Assembly: GCF_900100435.1 (NCBI RefSeq)
Contig: NZ_FNEX01000019.1
Span: 86,968-150,967 of the forward strand
From: Pedobacter sp. ok626
Lineage (GTDB): Bacteria; Bacteroidota; Bacteroidia; Sphingobacteriales; Sphingobacteriaceae
Direction of reading: 5' to 3'
DNA: 64,000 bases
A program made the translations under genes and the position numbers. The notes under the pieces were generated by a model that saw only the letters and a list, made by a program, of their open reading frames with translations, made no database searches and had not been told where the DNA came from. This document shows, piece after piece, positions 1 through 9,318 of the stretch; the first letter of the stretch is position 1, and every line of letters begins with the position of its first letter.

Positions 1-1
1 T

Positions 2-2422
2 ATTATGGGCTGGAATATCTATATACGGAAGAATAAGTTCTCTATAGGGATATTTGCGGCCTTATTTTTCTGTTTGGCTTTCATTACCTCCATTAAATAT
101 TTGAGGTTTACAGATGAAAAGGATAAAAGTAAGCGCTACAACATTGCTAAAAAATTGGGCTATGCCGATGATCCAAAGATTATCAGTTCTATCGAAAGTC
201 TGGAAAAAGCTGTTTTTACAGATGCCTTTATTGCGGAGTATTTTAAAAGACCAGTTCTGGATGGCACCTTTGATTTAGAGAAACACGTCAATAAAATATT
301 GCTTGGCGGATATCTTACCCAGTACGAATACAATTTGTACGAATATAATCGGCAGGATTCCGCGATATCAAATAAAGGTGGTGTTCCACTTAGTTATTAT
401 AAAGATTTAGTAAAGTCGGGCTCTGTCAAGGTGCCCGAATCCAGATCCTTCTATAGGTTAAACTATACTTTTGGTTATCAGAATTATTTTGGGATCATAC
501 CGATATTTGTGGATAACCATAGGTTGGGCACTTTGGTGATAGACCTCAAATCGCCTCAATACAACTATAATAGCCAACTTCCAGAGATATTGGTAGATGG
601 CAAGATTAAAGGAGAGGAAGATTATACCAATTATTCTTTTGCCTTTTACAACTCGGGTAGACTGATCAACCAATCGGGTAAGTTTACTTACAAGCTATCC
701 AATGCTGGGTTTAAAGGAGAAGTAGGGAAAGGCGAAGTTATCCGCGATACACTCGGTTATACCCATTTAGTGTATATGCCAGCCAATTCCAAGATGATTG
801 TGATCAGTAAGGAGCGGGTTTCCTATGTGGTAAGGCTGGCTACGTTGTCATTTTTCTTCCTTGTTTTTATTATTTTTTCAGTTACGCTTTATGCGTTAAT
901 CTGGCTCATCAAAAATATTGATGAAAGTTGGGGTGGTTGGTTTAATATCAACCGGTCTTTAATGATTAATGCAAATAAGATCCTTTACAAAACCCGGATT
1001 CAGTTCTCCATCGTACTTTCGGTGGTAGCTACCTTATTGATCGTAGGTTGGACAACCTATTTTTATATACGTGATGAGTATCGCAAACAACAGGAAACTC
1101 TGATAAAAGAAAAGATCAGGAAGGTTCAGTTAGCTTACGAAAAAGTGGTTTTTAGTTCAGGGGCTATTCCTGATGCAAACGATCAAACCGAGGCTGATTT
1201 TAATCAGTTTGCGAATGTTAATGCGGCCTACCTGAATCTTTTTGATACCAACGGAAATGTTCGTTTTACCTCGTTGCCAAAGATATACGACTTTGGGATC
1301 ATTGGCAAAAAGATGGAGGCTACCGCTTATATCTATCTTAAATTGCAACAGGTATCCGAGTATATTAACCCTTCAGAGCAGATTGGGGATTTTAAGTATG
1401 CATCGGCATATGCACCCATAAGAAATGCCGAGAATAAAACGATCGCTTATATTGGCCTACCATATTATGGGAATGAAGCAGATTATCAAAGTAAAATTGG
1501 CCTTTTTATCAATACCCTGATTAATATTTATGCACTGGTGTTTGTGGCGATAGGTATCCTTGCAGTTTTCCTGGCCAATCAAATTACCAGTCCACTTACA
1601 TTTATACAGGACAGTATCCGAAAAACCAAGCTCGGACAAAAGAATCAACCTATTCAATGGTCGCGACATGATGAGATCGGCTCTTTGATAAAAGAGTACA
1701 ATAAGATGATTGCTGCTTTGGAAGAGAGTGCTACTAAGTTGGCACGATCTGAACGGGAGAGCGCCTGGCGGGAGATGGCCAAACAGGTTGCCCATGAAAT
1801 TAAAAACCCACTGACGCCATTAAAATTGGGTGTTCAGCTGCTCGAGAAATCCTGGAAAGAGAAAGATCCTAATTTTGAAAAGAAGTTTGAAAGGTTCAAT
1901 AAATCATTTATTGAGCAAATAGACAGTCTGTCTACCATAGCCTCAGAGTTCTCAAATTTTGCAAAAATGCCTGATACTAAGCTGGAAAAACTAGCGCTAT
2001 TACCGATCATTGAGCAGGCGAGAAATGTTTTCACGAATACAGAAGATGCAGAGATTTATATCTTTAATCATGCCACTACAGAGCTGGTTGTGCTGGGCGA
2101 TAAAGATCAATTGCTTCGTACGTTTAATAATCTATTGAAGAATGGAATTGAGGCCGGTAATCTCAGCGATAAATGTGTCATCAAGATTCGTATTGTTCAG
2201 GATGAATCGCACGTATTTATAGAAGTGGAGGATAATGGAAAGGGTATAGATACCTATTTGCAGGATAAGATATTTGTGCCGAATTTCACGACTAAATCGT
2301 CCGGAACGGGATTAGGATTGGCCTTTGTTAAGCAAGCGGTAGAGAATGCTGGGGGAACGGTTGGTTTTAAATCTGTAACAGATATGGGGACTACTTTTTA
2401 TATTAGCTTTCCCTTATCTTAA
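2..2422 (+). CDS. Sensor histidine kinase with HAMP domain (5' end probably outside window)
   Basis: Membrane histidine kinase that autophosphorylates and passes phosphate to a response regulator not present here. From the ATG at 5 it has 805 residues: a membrane segment near 13-31, a first extracytoplasmic loop to about 270, two more membrane segments near 275-300 and 332-355, a second extracytoplasmic region to about 500, a fourth membrane segment near 505-525, HAMP, HisKA with HEIKNPLTPLKLG (His near residue 597), and an HATPase domain with NNLLKNGIEA, DNGKGI and GTGLGLA. The HisKA/HATPase style is NtrY-like. The frame stays open to base 2 and the first residues run straight into a membrane helix, so the true start may lie upstream. 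The gene ends 9 bases inside the convergent gene at 2414. Kinase call is firm; the signal is unknown. Confidence 0.9.
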   Translation: MMGWNIYIRKNKFSIGIFAALFFCLAFITSIKYLRFTDEKDKSKRYNIAKKLGYADDPKIISSIESLEKAVFTDAFIAEYFKRPVLDGTFDLEKHVNKILLGGYLTQYEYNLYEYNRQDSAISNKGGVPLSYYKDLVKSGSVKVPESRSFYRLNYTFGYQNYFGIIPIFVDNHRLGTLVIDLKSPQYNYNSQLPEILVDGKIKGEEDYTNYSFAFYNSGRLINQSGKFTYKLSNAGFKGEVGKGEVIRDTLGYTHLVYMPANSKMIVISKERVSYVVRLATLSFFFLVFIIFSVTLYALIWLIKNIDESWGGWFNINRSLMINANKILYKTRIQFSIVLSVVATLLIVGWTTYFYIRDEYRKQQETLIKEKIRKVQLAYEKVVFSSGAIPDANDQTEADFNQFANVNAAYLNLFDTNGNVRFTSLPKIYDFGIIGKKMEATAYIYLKLQQVSEYINPSEQIGDFKYASAYAPIRNAENKTIAYIGLPYYGNEADYQSKIGLFINTLINIYALVFVAIGILAVFLANQITSPLTFIQDSIRKTKLGQKNQPIQWSRHDEIGSLIKEYNKMIAALEESATKLARSERESAWREMAKQVAHEIKNPLTPLKLGVQLLEKSWKEKDPNFEKKFERFNKSFIEQIDSLSTIASEFSNFAKMPDTKLEKLALLPIIEQARNVFTNTEDAEIYIFNHATTELVVLGDKDQLLRTFNNLLKNGIEAGNLSDKCVIKIRIVQDESHVFIEVEDNGKGIDTYLQDKIFVPNFTTKSSGTGLGLAFVKQAVENAGGTVGFKSVTDMGTTFYISFPLS

Positions 2423-3322
2423 GTTAATTGATGCTTTACCCATGGTAAAACCATCTGCGTATAAAATGATGGAATAGTCGCCTTTGATAAAAGGATTAGG
2501 GTTAATCCAGTCCATCACGTAAGAAGTGTCATCGCTGGAGTAAGTTATGGAAGTCGATGAAGTGTATTGCATTTCCTGTCCATCAGCTTCAAACATATTG
2601 CGCTCGTTGGCAATCAGGTTACCAACAGGATCAAAAATGCGAAGGTAGATCGTATGGTTGTTTTTCTCGGCAAGCTGATTGGGAACGATAGTGAATTTTA
2701 CGCTTAGTTTCTTAGCTGTACTTGCACGTGTTACTTCGATGTTTTTACCACTACTTTTAATCTTATAGGCTGTAATCTGAACATTGTTTGCTTTTAAAGC
2801 AGCACTTGTTTTAACTTTTGCATTCAGTTCGGCATTCTTTTTCTCTAATTCACCTGTCTTGAATTTTTCTGTGCTCACAGTAGCTCTTAAGCTATCCCGT
2901 TGGGTTTTTAAGGATAAATTTTCTTGTTCCAAACGTAGAATCTGTTCGTTATGGATACTCACAAATTGCCTCAGCTCACGAACTTCTTTTTGGGCTGCGA
3001 TTAAACTGGCCTGAGTTAAGGTGCCTTTTTGTAAGGCGAGCTTCAGTTCTGCTATCTTTTGTCGTGCGGATTGCTGTTCCTCCTGAAGTTTTCCGGTCAA
3101 GACTAAATTGAGGTCGTTCGCTTTGTCCAACTCTACTTCAATTTTTTCTACCTCCAGTTTTAACCGGTCTTTTTCGGTATTAATGGACACAAAACGTCCG
3201 CTTTGCTGTTCATCTTTAATGTATAAATAAAGGTTTGTGCCAAGTAAAGCCGCGATAACTACAATCAAAAAGTAAATTTTGTTGCGGTCGCCTTGATTGA
3301 CAGTATCATTTTGGTTTGACAT
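2414..3322 (-). CDS. Membrane-anchored coiled-coil protein, function unknown
   Basis: 302 residues. The N terminus is a short polar stretch followed by one hydrophobic helix (about residues 16-34), suggesting a single-pass inner-membrane protein with its body in the periplasm. Residues about 45-170 are strongly heptad-like and rich in Glu, Lys, Leu and Gln, consistent with a long coiled coil. The C-terminal 120 residues look like a beta-rich domain (contains LSVKFTIVPNQLAEKNNHTI). I do not recognise a named family with certainty. It overlaps the 3' end of the histidine kinase by 9 bases tail to tail, so the two share no operon. An envelope structural or gliding-accessory role is possible but not shown. 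Confidence 0.75.
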   Translation of the reverse strand: MSNQNDTVNQGDRNKIYFLIVVIAALLGTNLYLYIKDEQQSGRFVSINTEKDRLKLEVEKIEVELDKANDLNLVLTGKLQEEQQSARQKIAELKLALQKGTLTQASLIAAQKEVRELRQFVSIHNEQILRLEQENLSLKTQRDSLRATVSTEKFKTGELEKKNAELNAKVKTSAALKANNVQITAYKIKSSGKNIEVTRASTAKKLSVKFTIVPNQLAEKNNHTIYLRIFDPVGNLIANERNMFEADGQEMQYTSSTSITYSSDDTSYVMDWINPNPFIKGDYSIILYADGFTMGKASINLR

Positions 3323-3499
3323 TTTTTAATTCAAATAAGCCGTTAAATAGGGACGGCATTAAAATGCATGATTAGGTAAAAAAACACTCAATTTGTATGA
3401 GAGCTAAAAAAAATTCGTTTAATTGCTAGATTCAGAGCTAATACTGTATACTGAACACAACAAAATGAAACCAATTTAAGTCACCACTAATTACAAAAG

Positions 3500-5056
3500 A
3501 TGTTTAAAATACTAATTTATGCACTATTATTAGTTATAATCCCAATTTCCCTAATTGCGCAAACCCCATCAAAAATTGCTCCAAAAAGAGAGTTTAGAGG
3601 GGTGTGGGTTGCAACTGTTGCTAATATTGACTGGCCATCTAAGCCTGGACTTAGCGTTGACCAACAAAAACAGGAGCTAATTGGCCTGTTGGAACAGCAT
3701 AAAGCAAATGGTATGAATGCGATTATGTTGCAGGTACGACCTGCTGCAGATGCCTTTTATACTAAATCGAGAGAGCCCTGGAGCCAGTGGCTAATGGGTA
3801 AACAAGGTCTGGCACCTGCTCCGGGGTATGACCCCTTGGAGTTTGCCATTAAAGAAGCTCATTTTAGGGGAATGGAGCTCCATGCCTGGTTTAATCCTTA
3901 CCGGGCAACCACTAGTGCCAATGCTGTGGTTAGCCCTGATCACATGACCAGAAAACGGCCTGATTTGTTTTTCGTGTATGGCGGTAAAAAACAATTCGAT
4001 CCCGGAATACCCGAAGTAAGAGAATATATTGTTCAGGTGATTTTGGATGTTGTAAAAGGATATGATGTGGATGGTATCCATTTCGACGATTATTTTTATC
4101 CTTATAAAATTGCTGGACAAACAATAAATGATGCGGCAACGTTTAACAAATTTCCGAACGGTTTTACTAATGTGAGCGACTGGCGCCGGAACAATGTTAA
4201 TTTGCTGATTAAACAGTTGGACGACAGTATTCACCATTACAAAAAGTACGTGAAGTTCGGTGTAAGCCCTTTTGGTATCTGGAAAAATCTTTCTGAAGAT
4301 AGCCTCGGATCTGCAACTAATGGCTTGTCTAATTATTCAGAACTGTATGCAGATTCACGTAAGTGGATTAAAGAAGGTTGGGTAGATTATATTAACCCAC
4401 AGGTATATTTTAGTTTTACGCGTAAAGCGGCGCCTTTTGCGACCATAGTTGACTGGTGGACGAATAATACCTATGGCAGACATTTGTATATCGGACAGGG
4501 CCCTTATTTGATTCATAATGGAACCACAAAAAAGGAGGCTGCCTGGGCTTTATCTAATCAGATTCCTAATCAGATCAGGCACATTAGAAAGAGTAACCTG
4601 ATACAGGGAAGCGTATTCTTTAGTTCCAAGTCCTTTTCTACTGTTGGCCGTGCTTTTGGCGACTCGCTAAAGAATAACTTTTATAAATATCCAGCGCTGC
4701 CTCCGCAAATGCCATGGTTGGATGATGTGGTTCCTAATCAGCCGCTCCACCTTATTGCCGAAGCACATACAGATGGTGTTCACTTGAGTTGGGAAAAGCC
4801 ATTAAAAGCGCTCGATGGCGAAACGGCTTCGGGTTATGTGGTTTATCGATTTAATGAAGGAGAAAAGGTTGATGTGCTGGATCCGAGGAACATCATTAGG
4901 ATTAGGTTCGAAGACTTTACTAAGTTTATCGATACGACTGTAGAAAAGGGGAAGCGTTATAATTACCTGGTCACGGCATTAGATAGATTAAAGAATGAAA
5001 GTGAGCCAAGTGGGCCAGTAGGTATCCAGACAAAGGAATTGGCTAGCGCGGAATAA
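3500..5056 (+). CDS. GHL10 (DUF187) family glycoside hydrolase, DigH/YngK-like
   Basis: 518 residues with a signal peptide ending near ISLIAQ. The family core begins at REFRGVWVATVANIDWPS and contains the TIM-barrel strand motif VDGIHFDDYFYPY, both diagnostic of glycosyl-hydrolase-like family 10 (PF02638). The C terminus from about residue 415 looks like a fibronectin type III domain (HLSWEKPLKALDGETASGY). Known family member E. coli DigH cleaves peptidoglycan glycan strands stripped of stem peptides, so a wall-hydrolase role in the periplasm or at the surface is a reasonable inference. It is monocistronic, ends at a strong bidirectional terminator and faces the M16 peptidase gene. It should not be confused with GH10 xylanases, which share only a name in automatic annotation. 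Confidence 0.85.
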   Translation: MFKILIYALLLVIIPISLIAQTPSKIAPKREFRGVWVATVANIDWPSKPGLSVDQQKQELIGLLEQHKANGMNAIMLQVRPAADAFYTKSREPWSQWLMGKQGLAPAPGYDPLEFAIKEAHFRGMELHAWFNPYRATTSANAVVSPDHMTRKRPDLFFVYGGKKQFDPGIPEVREYIVQVILDVVKGYDVDGIHFDDYFYPYKIAGQTINDAATFNKFPNGFTNVSDWRRNNVNLLIKQLDDSIHHYKKYVKFGVSPFGIWKNLSEDSLGSATNGLSNYSELYADSRKWIKEGWVDYINPQVYFSFTRKAAPFATIVDWWTNNTYGRHLYIGQGPYLIHNGTTKKEAAWALSNQIPNQIRHIRKSNLIQGSVFFSSKSFSTVGRAFGDSLKNNFYKYPALPPQMPWLDDVVPNQPLHLIAEAHTDGVHLSWEKPLKALDGETASGYVVYRFNEGEKVDVLDPRNIIRIRFEDFTKFIDTTVEKGKRYNYLVTALDRLKNESEPSGPVGIQTKELASAE

Positions 5057-5076
5057 ATTCAGGATGACGATAGTTC

Positions 5077-5117
5077 AAAAAAAACGGAGTGTTTAATCAT
5101 AAACACTCCGTTTTTTT
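5077..5117. terminator. Bidirectional intrinsic terminator
   Basis: Perfect 12-bp stem (5084-5095 with 5100-5111) containing the sequence cggagtgttta, flanked by an A run on the left and a T run on the right. It can serve both the GHL10 gene on the plus strand and the M16 peptidase gene on the minus strand, which converge here. Confidence 0.9.
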
Positions 5118-5130
5118 ACGCTGATAATTC

Positions 5131-7995
5131 TTATTTCTGTGGCATCAATACCAAACGGATGTAATTATCTTCGTTTAAGTATTTCTTAGCGGTTGCTTTT
5201 GAAGTTTCAACAGTAACGCTGTTTAACCTTTGTTTTACATCCAGGATTTGATCCAAATCATCTCCATATTTTAAACGATTGGTTAGGTAGCTCATCCAAA
5301 ACTTATTGTCGCGTAAGCTAAGCTCTACTTGACGTTGTTCTTCTGATCTAAATTTACTGATGTCATCAACAGTAGCGCCGTTGTTTTTAATCTGATCAAC
5401 CTCATCCAAAGCAGCAGCAATTAGCTTTTCAACATTTGCCGTAGCACAGCTGAATGAAATGGTGAAATAATAATGAGCGGTAGGATACTTACTCAGGCTT
5501 AAACCTACCCGAGGACTATAAACACCGCTTTCTTTTTCACGTAAGCGCTCTAGAATTTTATTCTCTAGAGCTGCTTTTAAGGCGTCTAATTGAATATTGG
5601 TTTGCGCATCATAGTCGTAATCACCATGCAGGTACAATTGTACTTCCGCTTTGTCTTCAAGACCCTTGTATACTGTTTTGCTAACTTTTCCTTTTGGCGA
5701 GTATATGCCATTGTCAACAAAGTTTTGTTTTTTATTTAAAGAGGGTAAACTTGCAATGTAAGTTTCAAGAAGCGGTTTTATATTTTCGATATTGAAGTTC
5801 CCTACAATTACAAAAGTTTGCTCGCTGTTGTCCGCAAAACGATCTTTATAGAAGTTGTATGCTTCATCCAGTGATATTTTATCCAAATCCGATAGGTTTG
5901 TAGGCATCGCACGTTTGTGGTAAGATGACAATACCGCTTGTACTGTATCGGCAAAAACACTTTCCGGGCTCGAATTTTTATTCTCCAGACTCACTTTATA
6001 ATCGCTAATGCTCTTATTGAAGATCTCTACATCTTTACGTGGGTTGGTTGCATAAGCATAAACCATTTGGAAGGCTGATTCCAGATCTTTTGGAGTAGAA
6101 CTACCACCATATCCCTGGTATAAATCGCTAATATAACTGCCACCGCTTCCGGTATTTCCGGCCATTAATTTGTTCAATTGTGTTGGGTTAAACTCAGCCA
6201 CACCACTTTGAGAGATTAGGCTAGCCATTTCTGCAGATCTGAAATTGGCGTCGGTAGCCAATGAAGTACCGCCTTTAGAGAATGAACTGAAAATGATCTG
6301 ATCATTTTTAAAATCAGTAGGCTTAAGCAATACCTTAATGCCATTGCTTAGCGTAAGCTCAGTAACTCCGATTTTATCAAATTTTTTCTCAGCTACTACT
6401 TTTCCAGCTACTGGTTTTTTATCCAATAAAGGTTTGTCTACCGTATTGTCGACATACGCGGTTACATTGTTTCCTGCATTTTTTAATGCAGCAAGCAATT
6501 GAGCTTCCGTAGGAAGGTTTGCTTTTTCTTTCTCCGGAGCCTGTACAATGATGATTTGATTTTCTTTAGTGATCAACGTTTTTGCTAATGCATTAACCTG
6601 ATCAAGAGTGATGCTAGCAAGGGCTTTTTTAGTCAACTCATAAGATACTTCAGTCGAAGGAATGATTGATCCCGTTAGGAAATTGTTCAGGTATCTCTTT
6701 ACGAGAGCTGAAGACTGTATTTTGTCCTTTTCCTTTAACCTCATTTCGTTACTGGCGGCCATGTTCTTTTTAGCTACATCCAATTCAGATTGCATGAAGC
6801 CATATTTGGTCATACGCTCATTCTCTGCAAGTACTGCTGTAAAAGCCTTTTCAAGTGTGGCGCCTGTTTTAGATACTGCGGCAGATTGAAAGGCATTAAT
6901 GTTCGGTACCAAGCCACCCTGGTAAGCACCAAATCCGCTTTGTCCCTGGATAAATGGTGCATTATCTTTTTGCATGATCTCTTGCATTCTTGCACCAAGC
7001 ATGCTGTTGATCATACTGTACATCATGCTCTTTTTGTAATCAGCAGTAGTTTTTGTGGTGTTCCCACGTTGTTTGTACATGATCTGTGCTACATTATACT
7101 GTTGCTCAGGATCAGTAATGATTTTTACAAGTGCTGCTTTGTTGTCAGGCAAATCGTAGCTTGGACGAGGTCTTGGGCTTGCTGGATTAGTAAGGCCGGA
7201 AAAGTTGGCTTTAATCAGTTGCTCAACTTCATTCACATCAAAATCACCAACAGCAATTACAGCCTGTAAGTTTGGTCTATACCAATCTTTATAAAAGTTT
7301 CTGATTTTGTCGTGCGTAAAGGTGTTTAAGATGTCTATTTTACCAATAGGCAAACGATCAGCATAGCGTGATCCTTTCAATAATAGCGGCAGTAATTGCT
7401 TGCTCATACGATCTTGTGCATTTTTTCCGCGCTCTCGATCCTCTTCTACAATTACACCACGTTCTTTGTCAATTTCATCACCCTCCATTACAATTTTACC
7501 AGCCCAGTTGGCTAATATTTTAAAGCCGGTTTTAAATAGGGCTATGCTATCGGTAGGGATAGGCAATTGATAAACGGTATGGTCAAAGCTGGTGTAGGCA
7601 TTAAGGTCGGCCCCAAAGCGTATCCCGGCTTTCTGTAGATAATTGATCATCTCATTTTTTGGAAAATCTTTTGTTCCATTAAATGCCATGTGCTCTGTAA
7701 AGTGGGCTAATCCTTGTTGGTTATCGTCTTCCATTAAGGAACCAATACGTGTAGCTAGATACAGTTCTGCCCTTTTTTTAGGCTCAGTATTTTTTTTGAT
7801 ATAATAGGTAAGGCCATTGGCAAGCTTTCCAATTTTTACATTGGGGTCGTTAGGAATGATATCCCCATCAACCTTTTTAGCTACAGTAGTTGTCGGTTTT
7901 TTTACAACAGTAGCTTTTTTCTGGGCGTACCCGGGCGTGTTTACAGCGAAAATAACTGCAAGTCCCATGCAAAGGACGCTATAATTTTTTCTCAT
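5131..7995 (-). CDS. M16 family zinc metallopeptidase, two-repeat form
   Basis: 954 residues from the ATG at 7995. The N terminus MRKNYSVLCMGLAVIFAV followed by GYAQ is a standard signal peptide, placing the enzyme in the periplasm. The inverted zinc motif HFTEH lies near residue 100 within GLAHFTEHMAFNGT, and EEDRERG downstream supplies the expected acidic region. The length fits two M16 A/B repeats in one chain, the second (from about residue 510) lacking HXXEH, as in pitrilysin/PqqL-type enzymes that degrade peptides inside a clam-shell chamber. Codons ATG at 8013 and TTG at 8016 are in frame upstream, but a -7-like box (8014-8021, minus strand) sits right on them, favouring 7995. It probably stands alone as a transcription unit. 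Confidence 0.9.
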   Translation of the reverse strand: MRKNYSVLCMGLAVIFAVNTPGYAQKKATVVKKPTTTVAKKVDGDIIPNDPNVKIGKLANGLTYYIKKNTEPKKRAELYLATRIGSLMEDDNQQGLAHFTEHMAFNGTKDFPKNEMINYLQKAGIRFGADLNAYTSFDHTVYQLPIPTDSIALFKTGFKILANWAGKIVMEGDEIDKERGVIVEEDRERGKNAQDRMSKQLLPLLLKGSRYADRLPIGKIDILNTFTHDKIRNFYKDWYRPNLQAVIAVGDFDVNEVEQLIKANFSGLTNPASPRPRPSYDLPDNKAALVKIITDPEQQYNVAQIMYKQRGNTTKTTADYKKSMMYSMINSMLGARMQEIMQKDNAPFIQGQSGFGAYQGGLVPNINAFQSAAVSKTGATLEKAFTAVLAENERMTKYGFMQSELDVAKKNMAASNEMRLKEKDKIQSSALVKRYLNNFLTGSIIPSTEVSYELTKKALASITLDQVNALAKTLITKENQIIIVQAPEKEKANLPTEAQLLAALKNAGNNVTAYVDNTVDKPLLDKKPVAGKVVAEKKFDKIGVTELTLSNGIKVLLKPTDFKNDQIIFSSFSKGGTSLATDANFRSAEMASLISQSGVAEFNPTQLNKLMAGNTGSGGSYISDLYQGYGGSSTPKDLESAFQMVYAYATNPRKDVEIFNKSISDYKVSLENKNSSPESVFADTVQAVLSSYHKRAMPTNLSDLDKISLDEAYNFYKDRFADNSEQTFVIVGNFNIENIKPLLETYIASLPSLNKKQNFVDNGIYSPKGKVSKTVYKGLEDKAEVQLYLHGDYDYDAQTNIQLDALKAALENKILERLREKESGVYSPRVGLSLSKYPTAHYYFTISFSCATANVEKLIAAALDEVDQIKNNGATVDDISKFRSEEQRQVELSLRDNKFWMSYLTNRLKYGDDLDQILDVKQRLNSVTVETSKATAKKYLNEDNYIRLVLMPQK

Positions 7996-8013
7996 GAATA
8001 ATAAGTTTACCAT

Positions 8014-8021
8014 CAAACCTA
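8014..8021 (-). promoter_or_regulatory. Possible -7 box (TAnnTTTG) for the M16 gene
   Basis: Reads TAGGTTTG on the minus strand, an exact match to the Bacteroidota -7 consensus, 18 bases before the chosen start. No convincing TTTG -33 element lies at the expected distance, so support is limited. Confidence 0.3.
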
Positions 8022-8093
8022 CTAAGGCCTTAGTATAGATGATAAAAATTTAACATAATTTAACAAATGGAACCAGGTTCCAGGGGATTAAAA

Positions 8094-9251
8094 CTAAACC
8101 TTGATGATGATTTTTCTGTTGTACATTACCCAAAGTACCACTAGCCAGAATATAATATAGGTTATGGCCCATGCAAGGGAGGCATTGATCGGGGATAGCC
8201 AGCCTGTAAAGCCAGAATATAACCAAGCCTGAAGATTTATTTCTGTTCCATCGCCAGCCTTTACAGTAAACATACCCAAAGTTCTTGGGATTAGTCCTGA
8301 AAGGAAGAATACGGTGATTGCATTTACACCATACACCACAAAAGGTTTGGTAAAGCGGTTGTATTTTTGAATGTCGATGATCCAATAGCAGAAAGATAGG
8401 ATGATTGTGGCCAAACCACCGGTATAAAGCACAAAAGAGCTTGTCCAAAGCGATTTGTTAATTGGAAACTGCAAGTCCCACAGTAAGCCCAGGGCAACAG
8501 CTGCTGTTCCTGTGCAAAACAACCAGGCGATCTTCGTTGCTGGCTCAATGTCTTTGCGTTTTAAGTATACGCCTACCAATACACCAAAAAGACCGCTTGC
8601 AATTGCGGGAAGGGTACTTAAAATCCCCTCGGGGTCCCATGTTTTAGCTGCCTTCCATAAATGAGCTTCTGAAAGGATGCTACGGTCTAACCAGGCGCCC
8701 AGATTGGTTTCTTTCTCCAGGTTGGCATAACCAACACCCGGAACAGGAACGAAGGTCATCAGTACCCAGTAAATAGCGAGTATGGCAATCAGGATTTTGA
8801 AAACGTTCTTTTCTGAGCTTTTAAGAAAAATAACGGCCGAGATAAAAAATACAATGGCTATTCGTTGTAATACCCCAGGGATTCGTACATGTTGAAAGGC
8901 TTCAATAGGCTCGCTGAAAACTTTAGGGTAGAGTGATAAGAAGAGGCCAAGTCCAAATAAGATAAGCCCTCTTTTAAGTGCCTTTAAGATAGTTTTTCCA
9001 TGTGTAGCTGGGTCCGCTTTCTTGCTGCCCATCGCATAAGCGATCGATACGCCCACAATAAACAGGAAAAATGGGAAAATCAGGTCTGTAGGTGTACATC
9101 CATTCCAGCTGGCGTGTTCTAGTGGTGCATAAATATTACCCCAATCTCCAGGATTATTAACCAGTATCATTGCTGCAACCGTTGCACCCCTGAAAAAATC
9201 CAAAGATAGTAACCTGGCAGGCGCTTCCTGCGAAATTTGAGATTGGGCCAT
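8094..9251 (-). CDS. Heparan-alpha-glucosaminide N-acetyltransferase-like membrane acyltransferase (DUF5009 type)
   Basis: 385 residues with about ten hydrophobic helices. The N-terminal signature RLLSLDFFRGATVAAMILVN plus CTPTDLIFPFFLFIVGVSIAYA is typical of the bacterial relatives of lysosomal HGSNAT, which carry acetyl groups across a membrane onto glucosamine ends of glycans. I chose the ATG at 9251 (MAQSQIS); the upstream ATG at 9269 falls in the terminator hairpin that follows the NagB gene. Its position directly after NagB suggests amino-sugar metabolism, possibly re-acetylating exported or imported glucosaminides in the periplasm; this is inference. It could also be annotated simply as an acyltransferase family 3-like protein. 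Confidence 0.8.
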   Translation of the reverse strand: MAQSQISQEAPARLLSLDFFRGATVAAMILVNNPGDWGNIYAPLEHASWNGCTPTDLIFPFFLFIVGVSIAYAMGSKKADPATHGKTILKALKRGLILFGLGLFLSLYPKVFSEPIEAFQHVRIPGVLQRIAIVFFISAVIFLKSSEKNVFKILIAILAIYWVLMTFVPVPGVGYANLEKETNLGAWLDRSILSEAHLWKAAKTWDPEGILSTLPAIASGLFGVLVGVYLKRKDIEPATKIAWLFCTGTAAVALGLLWDLQFPINKSLWTSSFVLYTGGLATIILSFCYWIIDIQKYNRFTKPFVVYGVNAITVFFLSGLIPRTLGMFTVKAGDGTEINLQAWLYSGFTGWLSPINASLAWAITYIIFWLVVLWVMYNRKIIIKV

Positions 9252-9266
9252 ATGAATGATTTTAAA

Positions 9267-9300
9267 CAAAAAAAACCGCTATCGTTTAAGGATAGCGGTT
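9267..9300 (-). terminator. Intrinsic terminator after the NagB fusion gene
   Basis: Perfect 10-bp stem (9274-9283 with 9291-9300, aaccgctatc arm) followed on the minus strand by a run of T. It separates the NagB gene from the acyltransferase gene downstream, though read-through is possible. Confidence 0.85.
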
Positions 9301-9318
9301 ATAAATATAATAATTTAA

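Noticed and set aside
3500..5056. GH10 xylanase
   Set aside because: The motifs are those of GHL10/DUF187, not of true GH10 enzymes.
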